This document shows positions 24,135 through 32,858 of a stretch of DNA of 64,000 bases, one piece after another. Source of the stretch: Haloferax namakaokahaiae (GTDB taxonomy: Archaea > Halobacteriota > Halobacteria > Halobacteriales > Haloferacaceae). A program made the position numbers and the translations under genes. The notes beneath the pieces were generated by a model, which saw only the letters and a program-made list of their open reading frames with translations, searched no databases and was not told where the DNA came from. Location of the stretch: the NCBI RefSeq assembly GCF_042663225.1, contig NZ_JBHTAA010000005.1, positions 1,240,001 to 1,304,000 on the forward strand. The letters are read 5' to 3'. Numbering within the stretch: the first letter of the stretch is position 1; every line of letters begins with the position of its first letter.

Positions 24135-24842
24135 CTACTCCGCGCTCGGCTCTTCGGTGCGGTACTCCTGCCCGTTTTGGGGCGAGTAACCCGCCGGACC
24201 GGACGGGAGCGTATCGGGGTCTTCGACGCTGAGACCGGTCGTGACGAGCAGGCGAAGGCCGCGCCGAACCGGCATGTCGAGTTCGCGCACCTCGTCGGGC
24301 GAGACGATGATGAGCGACCCCGCAGTCGGGTTGGGGCTGTGCGGGATGAACACGGTAAAGAGGTCTTCGCCGACCGATTCTTCGATGGCGTTGGGCGCGT
24401 CGTTCGTCACGAACCCGATAGAGTGGACACCCTTCCGAGGGAATTCGACGAGCACGACGCGTTCGTATCCCGCGGTGGGTTCGGTCAGCGATTCCGAGAC
24501 CTGCCGGACGCCGAAGTAGATGGTCCGGACGAGCGGCACCAGTTTGACGCCGCGCTCGAAACTCCCGAAGAGTCGCTGGCCGACCGATATCGACGTGAGA
24601 TAGCCGAGCGTCGTAATCGTGGCGGCGATGATGAGCGCCGAGAGCACCTGCGAGATGAGGACGATATCTCCCGAGTAGTTGAGCGCGCTGGCGAGAAACG
24701 GCGTCACCTGCCGGACGAGCGGACGAAGCGCCGCCGCGATGCGACTGAAGGCGAACTGCAAGACGAACAACGTCACCGCGAGCGGGGTGACGAGAATCAA
24801 CCCAGTGACGAAACTGCTTCGAAGCCGAGCGAGAACGTCCAT
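24135..24842 (-). CDS. DUF502 family membrane protein
   Basis: A 235-residue protein with two strong helices (about 10-35 and 58-85) followed by a soluble domain and a disordered C-terminus. The family signature is clear: SSFVTGLILVTPLAVTLFVL at the start, then VPLVRTIYFGVRQVSESL, FVTNDAPN, VFIPHSPNPTAGSLIIV. DUF502 proteins occur in bacteria, archaea and plants (the LIKE-COV family); their molecular role is unknown. The start at 24842 (MDVLARLRSS) is two codons inside the longest frame. Confidence 0.9.
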   Translation of the reverse strand: MDVLARLRSSFVTGLILVTPLAVTLFVLQFAFSRIAAALRPLVRQVTPFLASALNYSGDIVLISQVLSALIIAATITTLGYLTSISVGQRLFGSFERGVKLVPLVRTIYFGVRQVSESLTEPTAGYERVVLVEFPRKGVHSIGFVTNDAPNAIEESVGEDLFTVFIPHSPNPTAGSLIIVSPDEVRELDMPVRRGLRLLVTTGLSVEDPDTLPSGPAGYSPQNGQEYRTEEPSAE

Positions 24843-24891
24843 ACACATCCTGCGGGCGAGAACGACAAAACGCTATGGTCGGTGGTGAACG

Positions 24892-24905
24892 TCACGAAAA
24901 CGTGA
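24892..24905. promoter_or_regulatory. Palindromic operator candidate upstream of riboflavin synthase
   Basis: TCACG-AAAA-CGTGA is a perfect 5-bp inverted repeat with a 4-base AT spacer, ending 15 bases before an AT-rich box (24921-24932) that sits at TATA distance from the ribE start at 24956. It lies between divergent genes. Symmetry and position suggest a dimeric regulator, possibly the archaeal riboflavin regulator RbkR, but that link is inference. Confidence 0.45.
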
Positions 24906-24955
24906 TGGTAAACAGAAACGATAACCATTAACCGACGCATCCCAAAGCCGCGTGT

Positions 24956-25564
24956 ATGTTCACTGGCATCGTGGAGGGGACTGGCGAAATCGCCGACGTG
25001 ACCGACACCGACGGCGGCCGCCGTCTCCGCATTCGTACTGACCTCGAATTCGACGACTTACACCACGGGCAGTCTATCTCCGTCTCCGGCGTCTGTCTCA
25101 CCGTCGAAGAGTTCGGCGACGACTGGTTCGACGTGTTTCTCGCCGCGGAGACCGTCGAGAAGACGTACCTCGGGGGGGTCGAAGCGGGCGACATCGTGAA
25201 CCTCGAACGGGCGCTCGCGGCGAGTGCGCGCTTCGACGGCCACATCGTCCAGGGCCACGTCGATGGCACGACGACCATTACGAACATCGAGCGAGTGGGC
25301 GACGACTGGTTCTTCGAGTTCGACCTGCCCGAGTCGTTCGCCACGTACGTCGTCCAGAAGGGGTCAGTTTGTCTCGACGGCATCAGTCTCACCGTCGCCG
25401 ACCGCCGCGACGAGGACTTCGCGGTGGCGATTATCCCGACGACCTACGACCTGACGACGCTCTCCGAGAAATCCGTGGGCGACCCGATTCACGTCGAAGT
25501 GGACGTGGTCGCCAAGTACGTCGAGTCGATGTTAGAGGGCTACGCGGACGCTCTGCGTGATTGA
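24956..25564 (+). CDS. ribE: Riboflavin synthase (alpha-chain type)
   Basis: A 202-residue enzyme that dismutates two 6,7-dimethyl-8-ribityllumazine molecules into riboflavin. The two tandem lumazine-binding barrels are seen in MFTGIVEGTGEI, SVSGVCLTV and FDGHIVQGHVDGTTTI, KGSVCLDGISLTV. This is the bacterial-type trimeric enzyme, which haloarchaea use instead of the archaeal pentameric form. No other rib genes are adjacent. A palindrome and TATA-like box precede it. Confidence 0.95.
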   Translation: MFTGIVEGTGEIADVTDTDGGRRLRIRTDLEFDDLHHGQSISVSGVCLTVEEFGDDWFDVFLAAETVEKTYLGGVEAGDIVNLERALAASARFDGHIVQGHVDGTTTITNIERVGDDWFFEFDLPESFATYVVQKGSVCLDGISLTVADRRDEDFAVAIIPTTYDLTTLSEKSVGDPIHVEVDVVAKYVESMLEGYADALRD

Positions 25565-25618
25565 GCACGGCGCGACTGAGTACCCTTCGAACGCGGCGGG
25601 CTACTCTCCGAATCCGGT

Positions 25619-26662
25619 CTAATCCTCGAATTCGGTCTGTTCTGGGCCGAACGCCGCGGCGCTCGGGCCTTGGTCGTGTGCCTCGTGGTAGGCGTTGCTG
25701 TACCGCTGAATCTTCCTGATGAGGTAGAGTCCGAAGATGCCGTCGTAGATGATGACATAAAGGAGAAAGGCACCGACGCCGCCGATACCGGTCACCGAGG
25801 CGATGATTCCCGACCCGATACCGACCGTCGAGTTGTACGTCGCGTGTACTAACGCGGCGAGAATCAGGCCCTTGACGACGATTGGGCCGAAGTTCTCTCT
25901 GTTGAACTTCGCCAGACCGAGGTAGTAGCCGGCGATGGCGGAGTAGATGACGTGTCCCGGTCCGGCGAGCGCGCGAACCGCGGTAATCGTCCCGCCCGCG
26001 CCGATGATTGCCGGGGCGCTCGCCACCCCGAGGTCGAGTCCCGACTCGGCGAGGTTTCGGGTGATGTACAGCGCGTTCTCGATGGTGGCGAAACCGAGAC
26101 CGGCCATCGCGCCGTACACCGCGCCATCGACGACGGCGTTGAACTTCGAGTTCGAGTAGGCGTACAGTCTGACCGCGAGGAGCTTCACCGTCTCCTCGAC
26201 GGGACCGACGACGAGGTAGAAGAAGATGACCGAGCCGACGAAGCCGAGTGCGAGGTTGAACTCGCTGGCGATGACTTGCCCGGCGTTGCTCAACAGCGAG
26301 TTGGCGATGGCCGCGAACGTCGCCGTGAGGACGCCGAGGAGGAACGTCACGACCATCAGTGAAATCGGTTCGTTCTCCGTGACGTCGGTGGTGTAGACGT
26401 AGGCCGCGAGACCGAGCGCCGGGAGCGCCGACAGCAGGGTGAGCGCCCCGATTTGCGGGTCGGTAATCGCCGACAGACCGCCGATACCGATGAGGATGAT
26501 GAGCGCGAGTCCGATGACGATTGCCTTGGACGAGGCGACCAAGAGTCGATACAACGCCACCGCCAATCCGTCAACCGACGTGCGCTCCTCCCACGTTGCG
26601 ATGTCGTAGAGGTCCATCGAGTTACCCGCGGCACGTTCGACTGGGTCTCGTCGTTCGTCCAT
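25619..26662 (-). CDS. PrsW family intramembrane metalloprotease
   Basis: A 347-residue membrane protein with eight or nine helices. The PrsW signature residues are present: EETVKLLAVR near the start of the core, FATIENALY, HVIYSAIAGYYLG and HATYN, which supply the glutamates and histidines of the metal site. Bacterial PrsW clips an anti-sigma factor; archaea have no such factors, so the substrate here is different and unknown. The ATG at 26662 (MDERRDPVERA) follows a TATACC-like box; the longer frame is not protein-like. Confidence 0.87.
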   Translation of the reverse strand: MDERRDPVERAAGNSMDLYDIATWEERTSVDGLAVALYRLLVASSKAIVIGLALIILIGIGGLSAITDPQIGALTLLSALPALGLAAYVYTTDVTENEPISLMVVTFLLGVLTATFAAIANSLLSNAGQVIASEFNLALGFVGSVIFFYLVVGPVEETVKLLAVRLYAYSNSKFNAVVDGAVYGAMAGLGFATIENALYITRNLAESGLDLGVASAPAIIGAGGTITAVRALAGPGHVIYSAIAGYYLGLAKFNRENFGPIVVKGLILAALVHATYNSTVGIGSGIIASVTGIGGVGAFLLYVIIYDGIFGLYLIRKIQRYSNAYHEAHDQGPSAAAFGPEQTEFED

Positions 26663-26761
26663 CACTCCGATATATCGATGTGATGTCGGTAATACCTTTG
26701 GCAGGCGGCACTGTCGCGGGCGACCAATCGAAGTTAAACCCCCCGGGACAAACACGGGGAT

Positions 26762-27136
26762 ATGCATTTCGACCCCCGTGAACAGGCGGCGCTCCGCGCG
26801 GTGGGACTCGACACCGACGACCTCCGTGAAGCCGCCGACCTGGTGAGAGAGGCAGTCCAAGAAGACGCAGACGAACTCGCGGCGTTCTTCGCCGACGGCG
26901 GGACGTTCTACTCCGATATGGAGATGGCCCACAGCGCGAGCGACGTCGTCGAACACGAGGTTGACCACGTGGACCTCTACACCCACGGCGCGTCGCTCCG
27001 CGGCTATCTCAAGTTCGACTCGTGGGGCGTCCCCATCGAGAGCGGGCGCGTGCTCTCCGAAGACGTGGTGGAACTCACGCTCGGGCCGACCGTCGATTCG
27101 CGCGTTCGCTTCGCCCGCGACGAAGCCGACCTATGA
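26762..27136 (+). CDS. Conserved haloarchaeal protein of unknown function (DUF7532-like)
   Basis: A 124-residue soluble, acidic protein, helical at the start (PREQAALRAVGLDTDDLREAA) and more beta-rich after residue 65 (HVDLYTHGASLRGYLKFDSWGVPIE). No cysteines and no membrane segments. Its stop overlaps the FAU-1 start in an ATGA, so the two are translationally coupled, and a link to RNA metabolism is the best guess. I recall this pairing from other haloarchaea, where the protein is filed as DUF7532. Confidence 0.8.
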   Translation: MHFDPREQAALRAVGLDTDDLREAADLVREAVQEDADELAAFFADGGTFYSDMEMAHSASDVVEHEVDHVDLYTHGASLRGYLKFDSWGVPIESGRVLSEDVVELTLGPTVDSRVRFARDEADL

Positions 27137-28545
27137 AGGTTCGCGTCCGCGGCATCTACTCGACGGCGTTGACCCACCTGTTTCTCGATGCCGACCACGA
27201 CGTGGTCCAGGCCTCCGGCCCGATTCGCCAGCGCTTCGACGCCGAGTTCGAGAGCGCCGACCACGACGTGGCAATCGAGACGACCGACAAGCGACAGGGC
27301 GTCGGCGTCGAGGGCACCGCACGCGCCGTCTCGACGGCGACGACGCTCCTCCAAAACCTCGCTATCGACGCGTTCGCGTGGGACGACCCCGCCCCGACTG
27401 GCGCGGTGTTCGACGCTCGCGTGACCGAGACCCTGGGCGGCGGCGCGGTCTGCGACCTCGGCGAGACGACTGGCTATCTCCCGTACGACGAGTTCGACGG
27501 CCGCGTCGAAACCGGCGACGAGATTCGCGTGCAGGTCGCCGAGTCGTCGCCACCGTGGGCCGACCACCGCGCCGAACTGACTGGTGAGATTCGCGCACTG
27601 GCCGGACTGGCGACGCTCGTCCCCGGAACCGAGGGCGTCCGCGTCGAGACCCGCGACGAGGCCGCCGCGCGCGAACTCGCCGGGATGACCGACCTCCTCG
27701 GCGGCGACCCACCCGAGGGTTGGGGGATTCGCTGGCACCGCGACGCCGTCGATGCCGACATGGGCGCGCTCAACGACGCGCTCGACCGAGCTGCGGACAT
27801 CGCCACACAGCTCGATTCGGTACTCGACGACCCGATCGAAGCGCCCCGCGAACTCGCCGCACCGACGAAGACGACGTGGGTCTGGTTCGGCCGCGAGACG
27901 CGTTTCGCGCTCGACGCACATCGAAGAGAGGTGGCGACGACGATGCCCGGTCACCACCGGACGAAAGCCGGGTCGGCCGCCGCGTCCTCTGGTGTGGACC
28001 TCGCCGAAGCACTCTGCGAGGGACTCGGTGGCGAAGACGGCGCGTTCCCGTTCGACGTGGTGACCGCTCAGTTCGGCCCCCTCGAAGGCGACAGGGTCGC
28101 TATCGGCCACGGCAAACCCGACGGCAGACTCATCGTCCTCGGGTCGGGCGAGGTGACGAAGCGCGACCCCGAGGGGACCATCGAACTCCGCCGACAGATG
28201 TCCGGCGGCGGTGCCTACGACGCACTGGAAATCCCACGCGAATCGGGTGACACCGCGACGACGAAGTTCCGCGAAGGTCGGTGGTGGTACCCGACGGTCT
28301 ACCGCGACTCCGAAGGCTCGGTCAAGGGCACCTACGTCAACATCTGTACGCCCGTCGAGTGCTTCCCGAACCAGATTCGTTACATCGACCTGCACGTCGA
28401 TGTCATCAAACACGCCGACGGAACGGTCGAACGCGTGGACGACGACGAATTAGATGAGGCAGTCGAAGCGGGCCACATCTCAGAGGAGTTAGCGGAGAAA
28501 GCGCGGTCGGTGGCGTCGAGTCTGGAGAAAGCGTTGGCGAAGTAG
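27133..28545 (+). CDS. FAU-1 family AU-rich RNA-binding protein / ribonuclease
   Basis: A 470-residue protein of the archaeal FAU-1 family, related at the N-terminus to RNase E/G S1-like regions (VRVRGIYSTALTHLFLD, GYLPYDEFDGRVETGDEIRVQV). At the C-terminus it carries a DUF402 domain (WWYPTVYRDSEGSVKGTYVNICTP, RYIDLHVDVI) with its conserved aspartate. Family members bind AU-rich RNA and some show RNase activity linked to 5S rRNA processing. It starts at the ATGA overlap with the preceding gene. A CCTTTTTG run follows the stop. Confidence 0.9.
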   Translation: MKVRVRGIYSTALTHLFLDADHDVVQASGPIRQRFDAEFESADHDVAIETTDKRQGVGVEGTARAVSTATTLLQNLAIDAFAWDDPAPTGAVFDARVTETLGGGAVCDLGETTGYLPYDEFDGRVETGDEIRVQVAESSPPWADHRAELTGEIRALAGLATLVPGTEGVRVETRDEAAARELAGMTDLLGGDPPEGWGIRWHRDAVDADMGALNDALDRAADIATQLDSVLDDPIEAPRELAAPTKTTWVWFGRETRFALDAHRREVATTMPGHHRTKAGSAAASSGVDLAEALCEGLGGEDGAFPFDVVTAQFGPLEGDRVAIGHGKPDGRLIVLGSGEVTKRDPEGTIELRRQMSGGGAYDALEIPRESGDTATTKFREGRWWYPTVYRDSEGSVKGTYVNICTPVECFPNQIRYIDLHVDVIKHADGTVERVDDDELDEAVEAGHISEELAEKARSVASSLEKALAK

Positions 28546-28607
28546 GGCTGGAAATCCTTTTTGTCGGGAAAACGACTTTAGCGGCCGGAAGCCTCTGGTG
28601 AGAAACA

Positions 28608-29327
28608 ATGGTCGAGGCCGTGATATTCGATTTGGGCGGGACGCTCTTTCACGGCGAGGACGACGTTTCAAAGGCAGTTGAGGGCGTGTACGATGCTCTG
28701 TGCAATCGAGGCTACGAACTCGGCGAGACACAATTCGAGTCGCTATTGAAAGAAGCCAACGAGCAGTTCGCAGAACGATATCACGGAGACTACCGCCGGT
28801 TCCACTTCGGGACATTCATGGAGACCTTCTTCGACGTGTGGGGAGTCGAAGCCACCGAAGAAGAGAAGGAAGCACTCGACCGGTTATTTTGGGAAATTCG
28901 CTTACGCCACCAATATCTCGACGACCACGCCGAGTCCGTGCTTCGGTTCTGTCGCCGCCGAGGTTTCATTACGGGTGCCATCACGAACGGGAATCGGATG
29001 ATGACCGAGACACGTCTCCGTTCTGCCGACATCGCAGACAAGTTCGACGTGGTACTGTGTTCGACGGAGATTCGAGCGGAGAAATCGACCGTCAAACCGT
29101 TCGAGATTTTCTTGACAGAAGCAGGGCTGGACGGAGCGGACTGTGTGATGGTTGGAGACCGATTAGACGAGGATATGTGGGCCAATCAAGTTAGGATGAC
29201 GACTGTGTATCTATCGAACGGCCCAACCATCTCACGTGGACCAGAACGAGAACCAGATTATACGATTGACTCACTTGGCGAACTGACGCGCGTGATTAGC
29301 GAATTAGAGCTTCGCCCGTCCAAATGA
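28608..29327 (+). CDS. HAD family hydrolase
   Basis: A 239-residue phosphatase-like protein. Motif I is AVIFDLGGTLFHG, in which the usual second Asp is Gly, as in several HAD subgroups; motif II is GAITNGNRM, motif III the Lys in EKSTVKPFEIF, motif IV VMVGDRLDEDMW. The cap domain spans about 17-105. The coding sequence is visibly less GC-rich than both neighbours, which hints at recent acquisition. It ends before a clear hairpin terminator. The substrate is unknown. Confidence 0.85.
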   Translation: MVEAVIFDLGGTLFHGEDDVSKAVEGVYDALCNRGYELGETQFESLLKEANEQFAERYHGDYRRFHFGTFMETFFDVWGVEATEEEKEALDRLFWEIRLRHQYLDDHAESVLRFCRRRGFITGAITNGNRMMTETRLRSADIADKFDVVLCSTEIRAEKSTVKPFEIFLTEAGLDGADCVMVGDRLDEDMWANQVRMTTVYLSNGPTISRGPEREPDYTIDSLGELTRVISELELRPSK

Positions 29328-29345
29328 GGGATTCGAGAGTCAGTC

Positions 29346-29379
29346 CCGAACCGAGCGAAGCGAGGTTCGGCCCTTTTTT
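29346..29379 (+). terminator. Hairpin plus T-run terminator
   Basis: CCGAACC (29346-29352) and GGTTCGG (29364-29370) form a perfect 7-bp stem, followed by CCCTTTTTT. It lies 18 bases after the HAD gene stop. A second hairpin and a T-run readable on the minus strand follow, so this short convergent region probably ends both transcripts. Confidence 0.6.
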
Positions 29380-29448
29380 GGTCCAGATTTTTTGGCGGGG
29401 TTCGAGGCGACGAAGTCGCTGAGGACCCCGTGAAAAAAGGTGGGGGTC

Positions 29449-29781
29449 CTAGAAGTGGTCGGGACTCTCGCTCCCGAACTGCAACTCCCCGCCGCGGCCG
29501 CCCTCGACGGTGCTGCTGCCGTGGTCGCCCGAACTCGGCACCTTCACCTGCACGTCCTCGATTTCGTCGAACTTCATGATGAGGTCGGACTGGATGTTCT
29601 GGGCGGTGATGTTGCTGATGCCGCACCCGGCGCAGGCCCCGCCGAGTTCGACGACGACTTCTCCGGACTCCGGGTCGGCCTTTCGGACGACGCTGTTGCC
29701 CCCGTGCATCTGGATGATGGGCATCTGGCCGACCATCCAGCGCTCGACACGTTCTTTGAGCGTCTCCGACTCGTCACTCAT
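29449..29781 (-). CDS. NifU C-terminal domain iron-sulfur protein
   Basis: A 110-residue protein built on the NifU C-terminal domain, which carries or delivers Fe-S clusters. VVVELGGACAGCGISNITAQNIQSD contains the C-x2-C cluster site near residues 49-52. The tail after residue 80 is Ser/Gly-rich and probably disordered. Many archaea have such stand-alone scaffold proteins. A T-run lies directly after its stop. It is monocistronic. Confidence 0.88.
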   Translation of the reverse strand: MSDESETLKERVERWMVGQMPIIQMHGGNSVVRKADPESGEVVVELGGACAGCGISNITAQNIQSDLIMKFDEIEDVQVKVPSSGDHGSSTVEGGRGGELQFGSESPDHF

Positions 29782-29879
29782 ATGGCGGTGCTTGGAGGTC
29801 CACGTATGAGAATGGTGCGGTTCTCCCGACGAACCAACCGGCGAGAGAAAGCGTGTGACGGTCGTTCGTGATAGATTCG

Positions 29880-31334
29880 TCAGTCACGGCCGCGCGTTCG
29901 ATACCACAAGCCGGCGGCACCGAGTGCGGTCGCGCCGACGGCGAGTCCGAAGCCGGGTGTCTCGGTTCGGGATTCGCCGGTCGTCGTCGGAGTGTCACCC
30001 GCAGTCCCCGTCGGCGTCGATGTCGCCGTCTGCACGAGCGACTCGGTGGTCGTCTCGGAGACGAGCGTCGGCGGGTTCCTCTGCTCGCCGGTGTGGTCCG
30101 GGAAGGTGTAGAGCGCGCCGTCCTCGTCACCCACGCCCCAACTGGAGGCGACGAAGACGCCCTCGTCGGCGAAGGGAAAGGCGTACTGTGCCGTCCAAAA
30201 GCTGGCCGTCTCGGGGTCGCGCCACCACGCGAGTTCGACGGGGTCCGACGGGTCGGTGATGTCGTGTCGTTTCACGCCGCCGCGATACCACGAGGTGTAG
30301 AGACGGCCGTCGTGGAAGTCGAAGTTGTGCGCGGTGGTCCAGACGCCGCCGTAGGTCGGTTCGGGACTCTGTGGCGGGTCGATAGTCGATAGTTTGGTCG
30401 GGTCGCTGGGCGTAGAAATATCCCACAGCGAGACGCCGCTGGGACCGCCGACGAGTTCGGTCGTGTCGTCCTCGTTTTCGATTTCGTAGGCCCACGATTC
30501 GACGCCGATACCGAGGAGCGTCGCGTCGTCGTTCGTGGCGACGTAGTGGTGGTTTCCGGGCGGGGTTCGGCCGGCGCGAATCAGGCCAGTTCGAGAGCGG
30601 TCTGCGAGTGCAGTGGGGTCGCCGGGTTCGATAGCCGTGATGACGGCCGGGTTCGCGGGGTCGGACACGTCTACAATCCACGTGCCTGCGTCCCAGTGGG
30701 CGATGTACGCGACGCCGTCTCGGACCCACACGTCGTGAATGGCCCACAGCGAGGTTCGCACGTCGGCCCAGCGGTCGTCTTCGGAGACGAGCGACCAGCG
30801 TCCGAGTTCGTCGCCCGAGGCGATATCGAGGACGACGAGCGGGTTGCCCTCGCCGTCGTTCGCGGTGAGGTAGACGCGGCCGTCGGCCGCGAAGCAGTTG
30901 TGTATCGGAAAGTCGGTCTCGTAGAAGTCGAGTTCGGTCGGAGAGGCGGGGTCCGAGACATCGACGACGAGCACGCCGGACGGCGCGCCGGGAAGCGGGT
31001 TCGCCGGGCCGACGACGACCAGCGTCTCGCCGTCGAGTTTCACGTCGTAGATGCCGCGGAGTGGCCCGTCCTCGCGGTCGGAGAGGAGGTCACGGCGGTC
31101 TGCGAGAACCTCCGGGCGGTCGGGCGTAGACACATCGACGACCGCGTAACCGGTCGTGGCCGCGACGTACGCGGTCTGGCCATCCGCCGAGACGACGGCT
31201 TCTTTCGCACCGTCGATAGCCACCGAGCCGAGCGGTTCGAACGGTCCCGGGTGTGCTACCGAGCGGCCGACCGTGCCGACACCGCCGAGGAGGGCGGCAC
31301 CGCCGGCGACGCGGAGGAACTGGCGACGGTTCAC
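29880..31334 (-). CDS. Tat-exported LVIVD-repeat surface protein with PGF-CTERM anchor
   Basis: A 484-residue exported protein. It starts at a GTG directly on a Tat signal, NRRQFLRVAGGAALLGG, for export in folded form. The body is a beta-propeller of LVIVD repeats, recognisable as VVDVSTPDRPE, VVDVSDPASPT, IVDVSDPANPA, LWDISTPSDPT and HDITDPSDPVE. A Thr-rich stretch (probably O-glycosylated) precedes TPGFGLAVGATALGAAGLW and a basic end, the PGF-CTERM signal cut by archaeosortase. The upstream open frame to 31538 is not used, since it would bury the signal peptide. Ligand unknown. Confidence 0.88.
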   Translation of the reverse strand: MNRRQFLRVAGGAALLGGVGTVGRSVAHPGPFEPLGSVAIDGAKEAVVSADGQTAYVAATTGYAVVDVSTPDRPEVLADRRDLLSDREDGPLRGIYDVKLDGETLVVVGPANPLPGAPSGVLVVDVSDPASPTELDFYETDFPIHNCFAADGRVYLTANDGEGNPLVVLDIASGDELGRWSLVSEDDRWADVRTSLWAIHDVWVRDGVAYIAHWDAGTWIVDVSDPANPAVITAIEPGDPTALADRSRTGLIRAGRTPPGNHHYVATNDDATLLGIGVESWAYEIENEDDTTELVGGPSGVSLWDISTPSDPTKLSTIDPPQSPEPTYGGVWTTAHNFDFHDGRLYTSWYRGGVKRHDITDPSDPVELAWWRDPETASFWTAQYAFPFADEGVFVASSWGVGDEDGALYTFPDHTGEQRNPPTLVSETTTESLVQTATSTPTGTAGDTPTTTGESRTETPGFGLAVGATALGAAGLWYRTRGRD

Positions 31335-31805
31335 ACTGCCACTCGGTGAGGCAGCGACAAAAGTTGGATGGCTCTGGTAGCTACTGAAGTCGTAATTCGT
31401 CTGAGAACTGTGGTGACGCCGAGGGGGATAGGTGGGTGGGTGGGAATCCCCGTGGCGTCGTGCGGCCGGTAGGTGGTGGTGGGAACCGACCGACACCCGT
31501 TCCTTGCTTCCGGTGGAACGTCCGTGCACCGTTCGCATCGACGGGAACGGGGCGTCGAGTTATCGGCCTGCAGAGCAAGCCGCACCGAGGTGCACGACTA
31601 TTGATAGCTCGACCACCCATATAAGCCTGCGCCGCCGAATATCAGACGAGATAATATATCGGTATCGAACGAGTTGTTCGTCCGCGTCTGCCAACGTCGT
31701 GGTCGTACGCGCTATCGTCGTTGAGAACAGGAGCTGAGAGCAGGTGGAGCCTGAAGGTACAGAAACTGGTCGAAAACGAACGATAGTGAGACGTCGCCGA
31801 ACGGC
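31335..31805. other. 471-base intergenic region, no gene seen
   Basis: It lies between the start of the LVIVD gene and the stop of the glucokinase, both on the minus strand. Frames of 60-100 codons on both strands are low-complexity and mutually exclusive. AT-rich boxes occur at about 31617-31625 (CATATAAGC) and 31648-31660 (GATAATATATC). They may be promoter parts; otherwise I see nothing. Confidence 0.4.
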
Positions 31806-32777
31806 CTATCGGAGACGCGAGCGGTCGCCGGTGCCTTTGGTCATCGCACTGGCGAGTGCGCCCTCGACGACGACTTCGTCGCCGAGCGTCGTCAACTGAA
31901 TCTGCGGGATGTTGGACATAACCATCTCGTTCATCCGTTCGCGGATGGGGTCGAGGACGAGTTCCGGGTTGTTGAGCGCCACCGCGCCGCCGACGTAGAT
32001 GACGAGCGGTGCGAACGCGTGGACGATGTTGGCGACGCCCATCGCGTTCCAGTGGGCGACTTGCGAGACGACGTAGTCGGCGAACTCGTCTTCGCCGGCG
32101 TGTTCGTACACGTCCACGGCGGAGAAATCGGGGTCTTCGACGGGGAGGACAGTATCGACCGGGTCCTCCTCGTGGAGTTCGAGCGCGTAGTCCGGGATGT
32201 TGTTCCCGGAACAGTAGCCCTCCCAGTGGCCGTCGTGGCCGCACCCGCAGGTCATGAAGCCGTTGGGGTCGAGCGTCATGTGACCGACTTCGCCCGCGTT
32301 GCCGTCCCATCCGGAGAGGACGTGGCCATCGACACAGACGCCAGCGCCGATACCCGAGGAGATGGTGAGATACACCATATCGTCGGGGTTGCGGTCGGAG
32401 TGGAAGCGCTCGCCGATAACACCGGCGTTGGTGTCGTTGTGGAGGTAGACCTCTTCGGTGTCGAGCAAGACAGAAATCGGACCGGTGAGCGGGATTCTAT
32501 CGATAGTGTCTGGGAGGTTCGCCGGGTTCTCGACCGCGCCCTCTGCGAGGTCGAGCGGGCCAATCGCGCCGATGCCAGCGGCGACCGCCTCCTTCGGTTC
32601 GATATTCGCTTCGTCACACGCTTCACGAACGACGTTCAGGACCGCTTCGGTGACCGCGATTCCGGTCGGACCTCGCGGCGTTCGGTCGCGGGCTTGCCCG
32701 AGTATCGTTCCCTCACCATCGGCAACGACCGCACGGACGTTTGTCGCCCCGAGATCGACACCCACGTAGTACGCCAT
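31806..32777 (-). CDS. glk: ROK-family glucokinase
   Basis: A 323-residue sugar kinase of the ROK family, probably ATP-dependent glucokinase. The phosphate loop VGVDLGATNVRAVVAD, the catalytic HNDTNAGVIGE with its Asp, and TISSGIGAGVCVDG are typical. In the zinc motif, GHMTLDPNG-FMTCGCGHDGHWEGY, the usual third cysteine is a histidine, as I recall for haloarchaeal enzymes. The last residues are VVEGALASAMTKGTG. An ATG three codons upstream is also possible; MAYYVGVDLG is the more usual start. Confidence 0.9.
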   Translation of the reverse strand: MAYYVGVDLGATNVRAVVADGEGTILGQARDRTPRGPTGIAVTEAVLNVVREACDEANIEPKEAVAAGIGAIGPLDLAEGAVENPANLPDTIDRIPLTGPISVLLDTEEVYLHNDTNAGVIGERFHSDRNPDDMVYLTISSGIGAGVCVDGHVLSGWDGNAGEVGHMTLDPNGFMTCGCGHDGHWEGYCSGNNIPDYALELHEEDPVDTVLPVEDPDFSAVDVYEHAGEDEFADYVVSQVAHWNAMGVANIVHAFAPLVIYVGGAVALNNPELVLDPIRERMNEMVMSNIPQIQLTTLGDEVVVEGALASAMTKGTGDRSRLR

Positions 32778-32858
32778 TGTGTCCATAGGGACCCGCCCGC
32801 CACTTAACTGAGAGGGATTTCGCCTAATTTACTCGCAACGCGGTAGCGATTCCCACAC

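Noticed and set aside
31432..31737. A 101-codon plus-strand ORF in the gap upstream of the LVIVD gene
   Set aside because: The translation is low-complexity and the region also reads on the other strand; no homologue comes to mind.
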